Below, in pieces: positions 32,621 through 42,268 of a DNA stretch of 64,000 nucleotides (positions are counted from its first letter, which is position 1; every line of letters starts with the position of its first letter). Under the pieces are notes generated by a model. The model was not told the DNA's origin and searched no databases. It saw only the letters and a program-made list of their open reading frames with translations. Made by a program: the position numbers and the translations under genes. The stretch is from Cordylochernes scorpioides (Eukaryota; Arthropoda; Arachnida; Pseudoscorpiones; Chernetidae), in NCBI GenBank assembly GCA_030710605.1, contig CP092869.1, positions 7,459,866 through 7,523,865 on the forward strand, read 5' to 3'.

Positions 32621-32818
32621 TCATAATAAAAGAAACTTATTGCGAAAGGTTGTAGTTTTATTTTAAAATTTGATAGCGCAATTTTTTCGTTTAATTTATA
32701 AATGTGTGCTGATGTAAAGTAATATAAATATTTCAGTGTATCCATACCTCCAGTTTACATTGAACAAACTGAACTCAGTGTCGAGGCAGTAATTGAAATT
32801 TTCACATAGATAAATGTT

Positions 32819-32905
32819 TAATCAAAAAGCATATATTGGATCAAAAATATAGGTAAAATAAATGATATTTTTGATCCAATATATGCCTTTTTAATTAAAT
32901 ATTTA
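32819..32905. repeat. Small palindrome
   Basis: 'gcatatattggatcaaaaat' is answered by 'atttttgatccaatatatgc' across about 25 bases, with 'aataaa..tttaat' arms continuing outside. Possible small fold-back. Confidence 0.7.
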
Positions 32906-33264
32906 TGGATTGCTCTATTTTCAAAATAGACAAATGTATGCTGAAGTTCTATAAACATATCACTATACCGTCAGTTCACATTGAACAAACTGTACTCGGT
33001 GTGTCGGGAAGTAATTGAATCACGCCAGAGGAAAGAAGAAACAGTTTTTTTACCGCCAAAGGCCAAACGTGAAGTCTCGGTTAATTGCATATTCTAATTA
33101 TATCAGTAGGTTAGTATTAATAATTAATTGGTAACGAGCTCCTTTCCTTTGGAAACCACTGGAGCGAAAGATATAGTAATTAAAGCCTACTTTCTCCAGC
33201 TCAGCAATAAACTTGTAAATAGAACTTGAGTGTTTTTACATCTTACACTCTATTTATTAGATCT

Positions 33265-33830
33265 ATGTAAGTGGTGGTTTCTTGTCCATTGCTCCATGAA
33301 AAGAGGGATGACATTGCCCCGTTAGTCAGCCACATTTCAGAGATATCTGTTCACGGTTAACGTAGCGGCTCGGTGCTCACGACACCGTACTTCGCCCTAC
33401 AGGGCAGTATGTGATAAATGGTGGTGTATTGTCCACTCCATGGAAAGGAGGGTGCCATTGCCCCGTTAATCAGCCACATTTCAGAGTTCCCTGTTCACGG
33501 TTACCGTAGCGTCTCACGACACCGTACTTCGCCCTTACAGGGCAGTGTATGATAAATGGTGGTGTCTTGTCCTCCATGGAAAGGAGAGGTGCCATTGCCC
33601 CGTTAGTCAGCCACATTTCAGAGTTCCCTGTTCACAGTTACCGTAGCGACTCGAAGCTCTCGACACCGTACTTCGCCCTACAGGGCAGTATGTGATAAAT
33701 GGTGGTGTATTGTCCACTCCATGGAAAGAAGGGTGCCATTGCCCGTTAATCAGCCACATTTCAGAGTTCCCTGTTGATGATTACCGTAGTGGCTCAAGAC
33801 ACCGTACTACAAGGCAGTCCCTTACTGATA
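33265..33830. repeat. ~140-bp tandem array (four units)
   Basis: The unit includes 'gataaatggtggtgtattgt', 'gccattgccccgttaatcag', 'ccacatttcagagttccctg' and 'cgacaccgtacttcgcccta'. The last unit is worn. A single inverted copy lies at 37013-37112. The GC-rich content contrasts with its AT-rich setting. Confidence 0.82.
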
Positions 33831-34029
33831 GTCCATCTATGTAAATACTTAGTATAGCCGTTATAAAGGAGATAGTCCTGTGGTACAGATCATCGATAGT
33901 TTGAAACTTGCGTGGAATCCTTTTTTCAAAGAATGGATTACTCCAATGGATATTCGAATTTTGTACGAGATTTCATCGCTATCTGTGAATGTAAGTAACT
34001 ATATAAGTATATTACGATGCACTAGCGCG

Positions 34030-34225
34030 CCATCTGTTATCAAATTACAAAACTATTTTAGACGCGTAATATTCTTTTTAAAATAAAACAGTTTCTACTG
34101 CCCTTACTGCAATGGAAAAATTAATGGGAGGGCCAAATTAATTTTTCCATTGCAGTAAGCAGTAGAAATTGTTTTATTTTAAAATGAATATTACGCGTCT
34201 AAAATAGTTTTGTAATTTGATAAGT
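34030..34225. mobile_element. Fold-back element around a TTCTACTGCCC core
   Basis: 'ttacaaaactattttagacg' is mirrored by 'cgtctaaaatagttttgtaa'. The inner arms 'cagtttctactgcccttact' and 'gcagtaagcagtagaaattg' meet around 'gggagggcc'. Related to 1811-1950. Confidence 0.78.
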
Positions 34226-34406
34226 GATAGATATTTCATATTGACTGGTCAATTTTATATAATACTAGCCGAATGACCCGGGCAACGCCCGGGGTTTACC
34301 CGATTAAATGCTTTTATTCAAATACTATTCGTTACAATTATAAATTGGCGCCGTGGTTGTCATTCTTGTATAATATAAAAACGAGTTTTAAAAATTGTAA
34401 AAAAAA

Positions 34407-34439
34407 TGCATCGGCCGGGAATCAAACCCGGGGCGCCCG
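34407..34439 (-). pseudogene. tRNA-Gly(GCC) 3' fragment
   Basis: Only the T-arm and acceptor 3' strand of tRNA-Gly remain (reverse of 'gcatcggccgggaatcaaac'). It ends where the module is duplicated. Confidence 0.7.
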
Positions 34440-34485
34440 CCAGTATAATATATAAATGAGTTTTAAAAATTGTAAAAAAAAAAAT

Positions 34486-34550
34486 GCATCGGCTGGAAAT
34501 TGAACCCGGGGCGCCCGCGTGGCAGGCGAGCATTCTACCACTGAACCAAA
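34486..34550 (-). pseudogene. tRNA-Gly(GCC) pseudogene
   Basis: Covers the T-arm, anticodon arm (GCC in TCGCCTGCCACG) and D-arm but has lost the 5' acceptor strand. It has substitutions in the T-arm (GGGTTCAATTTCC). A run of T follows in the sense direction, as in the intact copy at 62774. Confidence 0.75.
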
Positions 34551-34610
34551 AGGTAACAGAATTAAGAACGCATGACGCTGATAACTGTATATATTAATAA
34601 ATAAAGACCG

Positions 34611-34979
34611 GTCAATATAATAATTATTTTTTATCATCATCTTTCTGTATCTTCGTTTCTGGCTTCGGTAAATAACGACCGTCGTTAGTTAGACTTAATA
34701 TCTAATCTAAATTACTCTATTATAAATATATTGTCCTATGGTCTAAATAAATACATAAAGGATTAGTACGAGTTAAAATAATTTGCTTACAACTACGCGG
34801 TAACCCTAAATACACAACAGTAAGGCTCTGACATCTTTGTGAAAATGTAGATTCAAACTGATTCCACAAATTTACAAACCTCGAACACAATGTATTTGTT
34901 GATTATTATATCAAAATGATTTATTTAACTAAATTTCGTTTTTGTAAAAATAGAAGCTGTATGTACAGCATTCATAGTT
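34611..34979. other. No gene recognised
   Basis: AT-rich; no repeat relation was found in the window. Confidence 0.35.
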
Positions 34980-35020
34980 CTTAAAATTGAAGATACTTCG
35001 GCCAGTAAATCTTTTATTAT

Positions 35021-35059
35021 CTCGACGTTTCGAAAATAATCTTTTGACCTCAACAGGAG
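35021..35059 (-). ncRNA. Hammerhead-like motif, partner of the 35.16-kb copy
   Basis: The minus strand reads CTCCTGTTGA, an imperfect stem II, GAAACGTC, GAG. Same plan as the plus-strand partner, but the core is CTGTTGA and stem II has mismatches. Confidence 0.5.
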
Positions 35060-35097
35060 CAAAAAAATGAAAACATTTGGCAAAGCTTTAAAAATTA

Positions 35098-35155
35098 ATA
35101 TATAATTATAAATAATAATATTTAACGCCTTGCCAAATGTTCTAATTTTTATTTG
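35098..35155 (+). ncRNA. Minimal hammerhead motif (coordinates 35155-35198)
   Basis: The motif extends from 35155 to about 35198 on the plus strand. Stem I CTC/GAG, CTGACGA (35159-35165), then a strong stem II (GACAAAA/TTTTGTC, seven pairs), GAA, and ACGT as a loopless two-pair stem III, with cleavage triplet GTC ending at 35191. All invariant core bases are present. With no loop, stem III can form only between two molecules, as in dimeric Penelope hammerheads. Confidence 0.65.
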
Positions 35156-35353
35156 CTCCTGACGAGGACAAAATATTTTTGTCGAAACGTCGAGATAATA
35201 AAAAAGATTTACTGGCCGAAGTATCTTTAATTTTAAGAAAGTTTTGTTTTATAATTCTATTTTTATTATCTTGAAAGATACGGTTTGGTATTTCGTTCCA
35301 TATTCATAAATAGAATTCGTTATTTTAAAACCATTTGTAATGTGTATAGATAA

Positions 35354-36684
35354 CACTGGTCAACAAGATTTTTGCACAAGAGAACCTGATTATGTTTCTA
35401 GTGTAACTTTTCATGCTGAACTCAAAAATCTAATCAGAAATTTCCCATCACCTATAGTTTTTGCGTGATGGCCTTTTTTTAGTATTGGGATAAATACACT
35501 AAAAATTGCAAACAATGTCACGTAACTGGTTTATCAAAAAATATTTTTCTTTGTCCACAAAGAAATAGCATCTTATCTACATGTCCTGAATCCAAAAATA
35601 CCATTAGTTTTTTTCAATTACACAATATTTCTGAGATACACCTACTTGAATTTGGAAATATTGTTAATATATAGGCATATATGAACGAAACATATTTATT
35701 ATTGAAAAGCAGTGACAGTGGATTTTATTCTATACTTTGCTTGTGGTAGATCCCTCTTGAGTGCCCAGCAGTCGTCGGCAAGCATAGCGGGACTCCATTT
35801 ACCTTGTTACCGCTTCTCCATGCTTGATATAGCTTGATGAAACCTCTCACCATGCTCATCGCTAACTGCGCCAAGATTGTCTGGAAAGAAATCTAGATGT
35901 GAATGCAGGAAATTGATCTTGAGGGACATGTTACATCCCAGTGCCTTGTAGGAAAGCAACAGATCATTACCTATGTCTCGGTAATTTTCAACCTTGACAC
36001 TTCCTAAGAAGTTTTGCAAACGTTTCTAAAGGAATTCCATGCTGCTGCTTCAACTTCATTCAAACTATTTTGAAAATTTCCATCCTGCTGCAATTCTCGA
36101 ATCTGAGGTCCAACGAAAATGCCTTCTTTAATCTTCGCTTCACTTACACTAGAAAATTTTTGTTTTAGGTAGGCAAATCCACTGGCATTTCGATCCATTG
36201 CCTTGACAAAGTTCTTCTTTAATCCCAGTTTAATATGTAATGGTGGTAAGTAAATATTTTCTGAATCGATCAGGGGTAGATTTGCAATATTTTTATATCC
36301 TGGAGTAAAGATTTTACGGTTTGGCCAGGATTTTTTTAATGTAATGCCTTTCCCTATCTCTGCTATCCCACTCACACAGAAAACAACAAAATTTCGTATA
36401 TCCAAGCTGTAATCCACACAAGAGAGCAACGACTTTCAAATCGCTGCATATTTTCCAACCGTATATTTCATATTCTATCTTTTTCAAAAGCAGTTTCATG
36501 TTTTCGTAAGTCTCTTTCATGTTGGATGCATGTATTTATCCCAATACTAAAAAAAGATCGTCAGGCAAAAACCATGGGTGATGGGAAATTTCTGATTAGA
36601 TTTTTGAGTTCAGCATGAAAAGTTACACTAGAAACACCATCAGGTTCTCTTGTGCAAAAAAAAAGTTTTTTTTGTAGACCTGTG
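35354..36684 (-). mobile_element. TIR element, CACTA (CMC)-like, 1.33 kb
   Basis: The terminal sequences CACTGGTCAACA and, inverted, CACAGGTCTACA open long inverted repeats (about 150 bases: 35354-35507 against 36533-36684) that share 'tgcacaagagaacctgat' and 'tttcatgctgaactcaaaaa'. TAA flanks both ends (35351-35353, 36685-36687), a 3-bp target duplication. CAC...GTG ends with a 3-bp duplication suggest the CMC/CACTA group. This is inference, since termini alone do not prove it. Confidence 0.6.
35775..36525 (-). pseudogene. Broken transposon protein of an arthropod-wide uncharacterised family
   Basis: Three minus-strand frames join end to end with frame changes near 36340 and 36010. The first has IYGWKICSDLKVVALLCGLQ and a CCFLCEWDSRDR cysteine motif. 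The second has NIYLPPLHIKLGLKKNFVKA and GIFVGPQIREL. The third has NFLHSHLDFFPDN and GAVSDEHGERFH. I recognise these motifs from proteins annotated as uncharacterised in many arthropods. Asp, Cys-x2-Cys and a late Glu-His make a DDE-type transposase plausible, but that role is inferred. The N-terminus is missing. Confidence 0.65.
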
Positions 36685-36689
36685 TAATT

Positions 36690-37012
36690 ATAAAATACTC
36701 TCAAAACTATCTTAAATATTCAAATAAAATATATATAAGATTAAATTGAAAACTAATTTATTTTGGAGTATTATGAATTGTTATTTTTTTTCAATAAAAA
36801 TAGGTTGAATGTATCGCTGAAAATATATTTTAAACGCTATTTTTTTAAACATAGATATTTGAAATACTTTCTACAGCTCTTTTACTGAAATATTTGAGAA
36901 TTTAAGGAGGAAAGGTATAGAGGTTTACCACTGATGCCTATCCTTTTTTAATTTTAAATTATTTGAGTCCTGCTCAGAAGTCCTCCTCTACGTGGTGAGA
37001 AGCAGCAGAAGT
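36690..37012. other. No gene recognised
   Basis: AT-rich; no repeat or coding signal. Confidence 0.35.
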
Positions 37013-37112
37013 AAAGGACTGCCCTGTAGTACGGTGTCGTGAGCCGCTACGGTAACCGTGAACAGGGAACTCTGAAATGTGGCTGACTAACGGGGCAATG
37101 GCACCCCATCCT
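37013..37112 (-). repeat. Single inverted copy of the 33.3-kb tandem unit
   Basis: 'ctgccctgtagtacggtgtc', 'accgtgaacagggaactctg' and 'ctgactaacggggcaatggc' are the reverse complement of one unit of 33265-33830. Confidence 0.8.
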
Positions 37113-37659
37113 AAAGATGGAACAAGTGTATAGATAGTGACAGTGATTATTTTGTGAAATTTTAAATAAAACTTTATTATACTTTTGTATTTCTCTAAAT
37201 ATTTAGCATTCCTGGAAATTATCGATCACACTATGTAATTTCCATACAAATTTAAAAATCCACTCGACACTTTTACATAATCTCATATATTAAAAAGTTT
37301 AGTTTAATATTTTAAAAAGCTAAGCGAAACTAATAACTTCGTGTTTAGATAATTTATATTTAAATAGGATCAATCTACCACAGAGTATTTCATTTATGAA
37401 CGGGAGCTAAGTAATATTTGGCACAGCTATCTCATGGCCTATTTATTTATAGGCAAATGGATTATTTACCGAGGGTATGTTTGCATAACCATTAGACCAT
37501 TTATTATTTACATTGGCTATCGAGAGATCCCCTATAATACGACATCTTTCTGTTTATTTACCTACGTCTATTGATATCTATTTTATCCTCCTGTTATTTT
37601 CTTCAGCCCATCTACAATCATGAGAACTGGCACTTGTGCTATAAGCCAATAATTTAGTT
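37113..37659. other. No gene recognised
   Basis: AT-rich; no element assigned. Confidence 0.35.
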
Positions 37660-37985
37660 TGCAAAGTTGGGGGTCGATGGAAGGATGGTCTAAACCGTTG
37701 GTTTGCAACCGCTACGACCCGGGTTCGATTCCCGCATTGGGCACTTTTTTTCTGATAAAAAAAATGCTCCAATGACTCCCTATTCTTGCAAAAGTCCAAC
37801 CCCACAAGCGAGAGCAAGTAACCAAACGGGGCTCTGGTACATTTATTTGTAAGTGAAAGGTCGAACTGCTTTTCATGTGTGTAGACTTACAGTAAAAAGC
37901 AGTCGCCTTCTACCCACCATGATTATCATGACCTGTACCACGTGTACTAGGGATAAGAAAATAAAAGAGTTTGAAAGGTGTACAA
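37660..37985 (+). mobile_element. tRNA-derived SINE, copy 2
   Basis: The best-preserved copy. The tRNA-like head has 'aaaccgttggtttgcaaccg' and an intact B-box-like GGGTTCGATTCCC. The body follows with 'gctccaatgactccctattc', 'gcaagtaaccaaacggggct', 'cccaccatgattatcatgac' and 'acgtgtactagggataag'. Length about 320 bp. The minus frame 37578-37817 lies across it and is not a gene. Confidence 0.75.
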
Positions 37986-38196
37986 GGAGCCACAGGAAAA
38001 GGGACATATGCTTTTGTGTAAATATGTAAATAATAATGTTATTACTAACCCTAACTGTATATGTAATTTATATTAATTTTGTTGTCTAGTAAGGATGATA
38101 TAAATATTTATTATATTTCATCGATAAAGAAGAGGTTATTTATAATGTAAGTGAAGAGATTGAAACGTATTTATTGTATTGCTTTACTTTATATAT

Positions 38197-38216
38197 ATAT
38201 ATATATATATATATAG
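38197..38216. repeat. (TA)n microsatellite
   Basis: A short TA run at the left border of the 38.2-kb element. Confidence 0.85.
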
Positions 38217-38715
38217 ATGAAAAATTTGCCGGGAGGAAATTAATCCATGGAAGCAATGGTAGCCTCTCCCGTCAAAATAAACGTCAGAATCTGACGCCAT
38301 CTATTGACCGTCGCCGCAACTAGCGGCATCGGGTCGGTGACAATGCCACAACACCAACTTTGGCAAACTGATAAGCGTCCACCTAGAGACCATGGTTTCG
38401 GGCTAATGGCCCTCGTCAGTCTAGGGCGGACTTTATTCCATGAGATCCACACGGGATCTAATGGAATCCTCACAATCTACCAAAGAGGTGTTTTGCTGGC
38501 AATGTGGCTGGGCCAAATCTATTGGCAAAACATAGATGGAAAATTTGCCGGGAGGGAATTAATCCATAGAAGCAATGGTCGCCTCTCCCGTCAAAATAAA
38601 CGTCAGAATCTGACGCCATCTATGCCGCTAGTTACGGCGACGGTCAATAGATGGCGTCAGATTCTGACGTTTATTTTGACGGGAGAGGCGACCATTGCTT
38701 CCATATATATATATA
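38217..38715. mobile_element. Hammerhead-bearing element with GTCAGAATCTGAC arms
   Basis: 'gccgggaggaaattaatcca', 'ctctcccgtcaaaataaacg', 'gtcagaatctgacgccatct' and 'ccgtcgccgcaactagcggc' form a unit. It is followed by the hammerhead, then by a second unit and a reversed third (38640-38700). Relatives lie at 59276-59440, 60400-60690 and 61013-61100. The opposing frames here follow from the symmetry and are not genes. Confidence 0.72.
38377..38431 (-). ncRNA. Hammerhead ribozyme motif with extended stem I
   Basis: The minus strand has GTCC and CCTAGA pairing with TCTAGG and GGAC in stem I, separated by a small internal loop. Then CTGACGA, stem II GGGC/GCCC with a five-base loop, GAA, stem III ACC/GGT with a two-base loop, and cleavage triplet GTC. 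All invariant core positions are kept. This is the most complete hammerhead in the window. Confidence 0.78.
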
Positions 38716-38821
38716 TGTTATATAAAAATATTATTTTATTTAAAATTATATTTCAAATATTCTGTTTATATTTACCACCAGATATCGGGACTTTCCCTAT
38801 ATAAAACCGATTGAAAAAACG

Positions 38822-39140
38822 ACATTTTAAAATTATACCGCATGTGTTTCTTTTCAACGAAAAATTCAAATTCATTTTAAGGAGAAATAACGATTATTTC
38901 TAACCTTAGAGATGAGGTATGAAAGGATGAATTGTGAAGAGTAATAATAAACGGAAAATAATAATTCCCATCTCTGTACAGTTTTATTTTTCCGTTTATC
39001 ATTACTCTTCACAATTCATCCTTTCTTACCTCATCTCTATAAGGTTAGAAATAATCATTATTTCTCCTTAAAATGAATTTGGATTTTTCGTTGAAAAGAA
39101 ACACATGCGGTATAATTTTAAAATCTCGTTTTACAATCAC
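38822..39140. mobile_element. Fold-back element
   Basis: 'ttataccgcatgtgtttctt' and 'aaggagaaataacgattatt' on the left are mirrored near 39050-39115. The right outer terminus is 'acaatcacaagctgcattat'. The centre has 'acggaaaataataattccca'. Same family as 13.3, 21.8 and 25.05 kb. Confidence 0.8.
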
Positions 39141-39164
39141 AAGCTGCATTATATTATATTGTAT

Positions 39165-39445
39165 TATAAAACAGATTGGTGTTGTTTCTCGATGGCCGGC
39201 TCAAAACTTTTGTAAATTATGTAAATAGTTTTTTTTTTTATTCCTACGCTTTAAGCCAGGCAGTACTTTTATCAACTTATGTTTTTTTTCTATATTCTAT
39301 AAACTCAATTAAAGCTATTTCATATCTTAACTATTTTTATTATACTTTCAAGATTTTAACCACGACTGCATTACCATAGCATAATCCTCAAGATATTCAA
39401 AAACAGTAGAAAATCAATTTTTTATTTCCTAATATATATATATAT
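39165..39445 (-). mobile_element. GCCGGC-family element (reverse)
   Basis: In reverse order: 'tggccggctcaaaacttttg', 'cgctttaagccaggcagtac', 'tttcaagattttaaccacga' and 'ataatcctcaagatattc', ending in an AT microsatellite at 39431-39447. Confidence 0.68.
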
Positions 39446-39447
39446 AT

Positions 39448-40333
39448 GTCGTAGTTCAAGCACTAACAGTCATGGGCCCCGTGGTCAGGCGTCAATGGGT
39501 AACCCAAAATTAAGCTACTAGAGACAGAGTTCCACGACTCCGAAGGAACCTTGGCAAAATCACTTCAGATCCATGTCAGTAGCAACATATTGCAAGATGT
39601 GAGTCACAGCTTCCATAAAGAAGGAGCTATGTAGCAAAATATTTATTATTTTTCAACAGATTATCAATTTTTATATTTATATTCTGCTAATCTGTAAACA
39701 TTACTAATTTTTCTTCTTATATTTTATAAATTTAGATTTGTTTGACTTAAATAAATTTTCATGTAATATAAGCGACTTATCTTTTGCTTAATAGACGTCA
39801 AAGTAGAAGTAGTAAAGCGAATCTTTCTCATATCTGATATCAAACACGTGCGTAGGACACTTTCCGAAGGAAGTATACACGGGTTTAAATCGATAATCCA
39901 TACATTGATTACTCATCCTTTATGCATGAACGATAATCGTATGGGAAGACAGAAGACCTGGCGACTATAGTATTGGGGCACACGTAATTATATCAAATAT
40001 GCATTCTATGTGGTGTTGGCAGTACATATGCGACATTGCATTTTCAGAAATGCTTGATGTATAGCAAACAAGGCTGTATCAAACATGAGCAATGCTACAG
40101 CCAGACTGAGGTCATGCTGAGATAGAGATTTACTATATATGTGATCCCAAGAAAGTACACGTCGAACAAACTCATATGAATAAAATATCACTCGAATATA
40201 TTAACTACATATATAAAATCTGTAATGAATATACGACTAGCTGTAACCTAGATATGATCAGCGACAAATATATGGCATGTCTAGCAAAAACCTATGGACA
40301 TTGCTATATGCAAATATTATATCTTCATATATA
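39448..40333. other. No gene recognised
   Basis: Includes a mixed-composition stretch (39450-39640: 'catgggccccgtggtcagg', 'gagacagagttccacgactc') with no family relation in the window. From 40000 the sequence is increasingly similar to diverged forms of the satellite that follows. Confidence 0.35.
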
Positions 40334-42268
40334 TTATACATTGAAGTAACGACAGAGCTGTTTCCCAGACATGATTACGGACAGATATAGCACAGTTCTA
40401 ACAAAGACATAGGAAAACCACCACGCTTTAGGCAGTACATGCAAGGGAATACATACTTGTATATATGATACATTGAAGTAACGACAGAGCTGTTTCCCAG
40501 ACATGATTACAAACAGATATAGCACAGTTCTAACAAAGACCTATGAAACTTAACACGCTATAGGCAGTACATACAAGGGAATACATACTTGTATATATGA
40601 TACATTGAGGTAACGACAGAGCTGTTTCCCAGACATGATTACAGACAGATATAGCACAGTTCTAACAAAGACCTAATAAGACCACCACACTATAGCCTAT
40701 ATAGGAAACATATATATGATACATTGAGGTAACGACAGAGCTGTTTCCCAGACATGATTACAGACAGATATAGCACAGTTCTAACAAAGACCTAATAAGA
40801 CCACCACACTATAGCCTATATAGGAAACATATATATGATACATTGAGGTAACGACAGAGCTGTTTCCCAGACAAGATTACAGACAGATATAGCACAGTTC
40901 TAACAAAGACCTAATAAGACCACCACACTATAGCCTATATAGGAAACATATATATGATACATTGAAGTAACGACAGAGCTGTTTCCCAGACATGATTACA
41001 GACAGATATAGCACAGTTCTAACAAAGACCTAATAAGACCACCACACTATAGCCTATATAGGAAACATATATATGATACATTGAAGTAACGACAGAGCTG
41101 TTTCCCAGACAAGATTACAGACAGATATAGCACAGTTCTAACAAAGACCTAAGAAGACCACCACACTATAGCCTATATAGGAAACATATATATGATACAT
41201 TGAAGTAACGACAGAGCTGTTTCCCAGACAAGATTACAGACAGATATAGCACAGTTCTAACAAAGACCTAATAAGACCACCACACTATAGCCTATATAGG
41301 AAACATATATATGATACATTGAAGTAACGACAGAGCTGTTTCCCAGACATGATTACAGACAGATATAGCACAGTTCTAACAAAGACCTAATAAGACCACC
41401 ACACTATAGCCTATATAGGAAACATATATATGATACATTGAAGTAACGACAGAGCTGTTTCCCAGACAAGATTACAGACAGATATAGCACAGTTCTAACA
41501 AAGACCTAATAAGACCACCACACTATAGCCTATATAGGAAACATATATATGATACATTGAAGTAACGACAGAGCTGTTTCCCAGACAAGATTACAGACAG
41601 ATATAGCACAGTTCTAACAAAGACCTAATAAGACCACCACACTATAGCCTATATAGGAAACATATATATGATACATTGAGGTAACGACAGAGCTGTTTCC
41701 CAGACATGATTACAGACAGATATAGCACAGTTCTAACAAAGACCTAATAAGACCACCACACTATAGCCTATATAGGAAACATATATATGATACATTGAGG
41801 TAACGACAGAGCTGTTTCCCAGACAAGATTACAGACAGATATAGCACAGTTCTAACAAAGACCTAATAAGACCACCACAGCTATAGCCTATATAGGAAAC
41901 ATATATATATGATACATTGAAGTAACGACAGAGTTGTTTCCCAGACAAGATTACAGACAGATATAGCACAGTTCTAACAAAGACCTAATAAGACCACCAC
42001 ACTATAGCCTATATAGGAAACATATATATGATACATTGAAGTAACGACAGAGCTGTTTCCCAGACAAGATTACAGACAGATATAGCACAGTTCTAACAAA
42101 GACCTAATAAGACCACCACACTATAGCCTATATAGGAAACATATATATGATACATTGAAGTAACGACAGAGCTGTTTCCCAGACAAGATTACAGACAGAT
42201 ATAGCACAGTTCTAACAAAGACCTAATAAGACCACCACACTATAGCCTATATAGGAAACATATATATA
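40334..42268. repeat. 119-bp satellite array
   Basis: Three longer left-edge units of ~132 bp (GATACATTGA near 40335, 40467, 40599) are followed by about 13 highly uniform units of 119 bp from 40718. Each has 'gagctgtttcccagacatga', 'cagatatagcacagttctaa' and 'ccaccacactatagcctata'. Units alternate between 'gacatgatt' and 'gacaagatt' and between 'ttgagg' and 'ttgaag', which gives a readable order. No coding frame is shared. Confidence 0.95.

Larger units (their letters stand above)
30793..32668. mobile_element. 1.9-kb palindrome of two Penelope-like 3' ends, head to head
   Basis: About 900 bases (30793-31690) recur in reverse complement at 31770-32668, with a spacer of roughly 75 bases. Each arm holds, going outward from the centre, a 57-base repeat, a GIY-YIG coding segment, an AT-rich 3' region and a hammerhead-like motif. 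A 57-base tandem copy in the arms (GGCTATCCCCCACTGTTTAT) is present on both sides, so it predates the inversion. The arms differ by only a few substitutions and a small frame change. Penelope-like elements often occur as partial, rearranged or inverted copies. Confidence 0.88.
34262..34610 (+). mobile_element. CCCGGGCAACGCCC-head repeat with two tRNA-Gly relics
   Basis: The head 'ctagccgaatgacccgggca' is followed by 'tattcgttacaattataaat'. Two tandem modules of 'gagttttaaaaattgtaaaa' plus tRNA-Gly sequence come next, and the end is 'aagaacgcatgacgctgata'. It is the same family as 5826-6243 and 61472-63082. Confidence 0.65.
34980..35235. mobile_element. Inverted pair of hammerhead-bearing ends
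   Basis: 'gatacttcggccagtaaatc' on the left is mirrored by 'gatttactggccgaagtatc' on the right, and each arm carries a hammerhead-type core. The inner 'catttggcaaagc' and 'gccttgccaaatg' also pair. The same architecture occurs at 47600-47950. Confidence 0.75.

Noticed and set aside
38304-38804. 166-codon plus frame
   Set aside because: It lies within the hammerhead-bearing repeat units and is opposed by an equally open frame; the translated motifs reflect the repeat.
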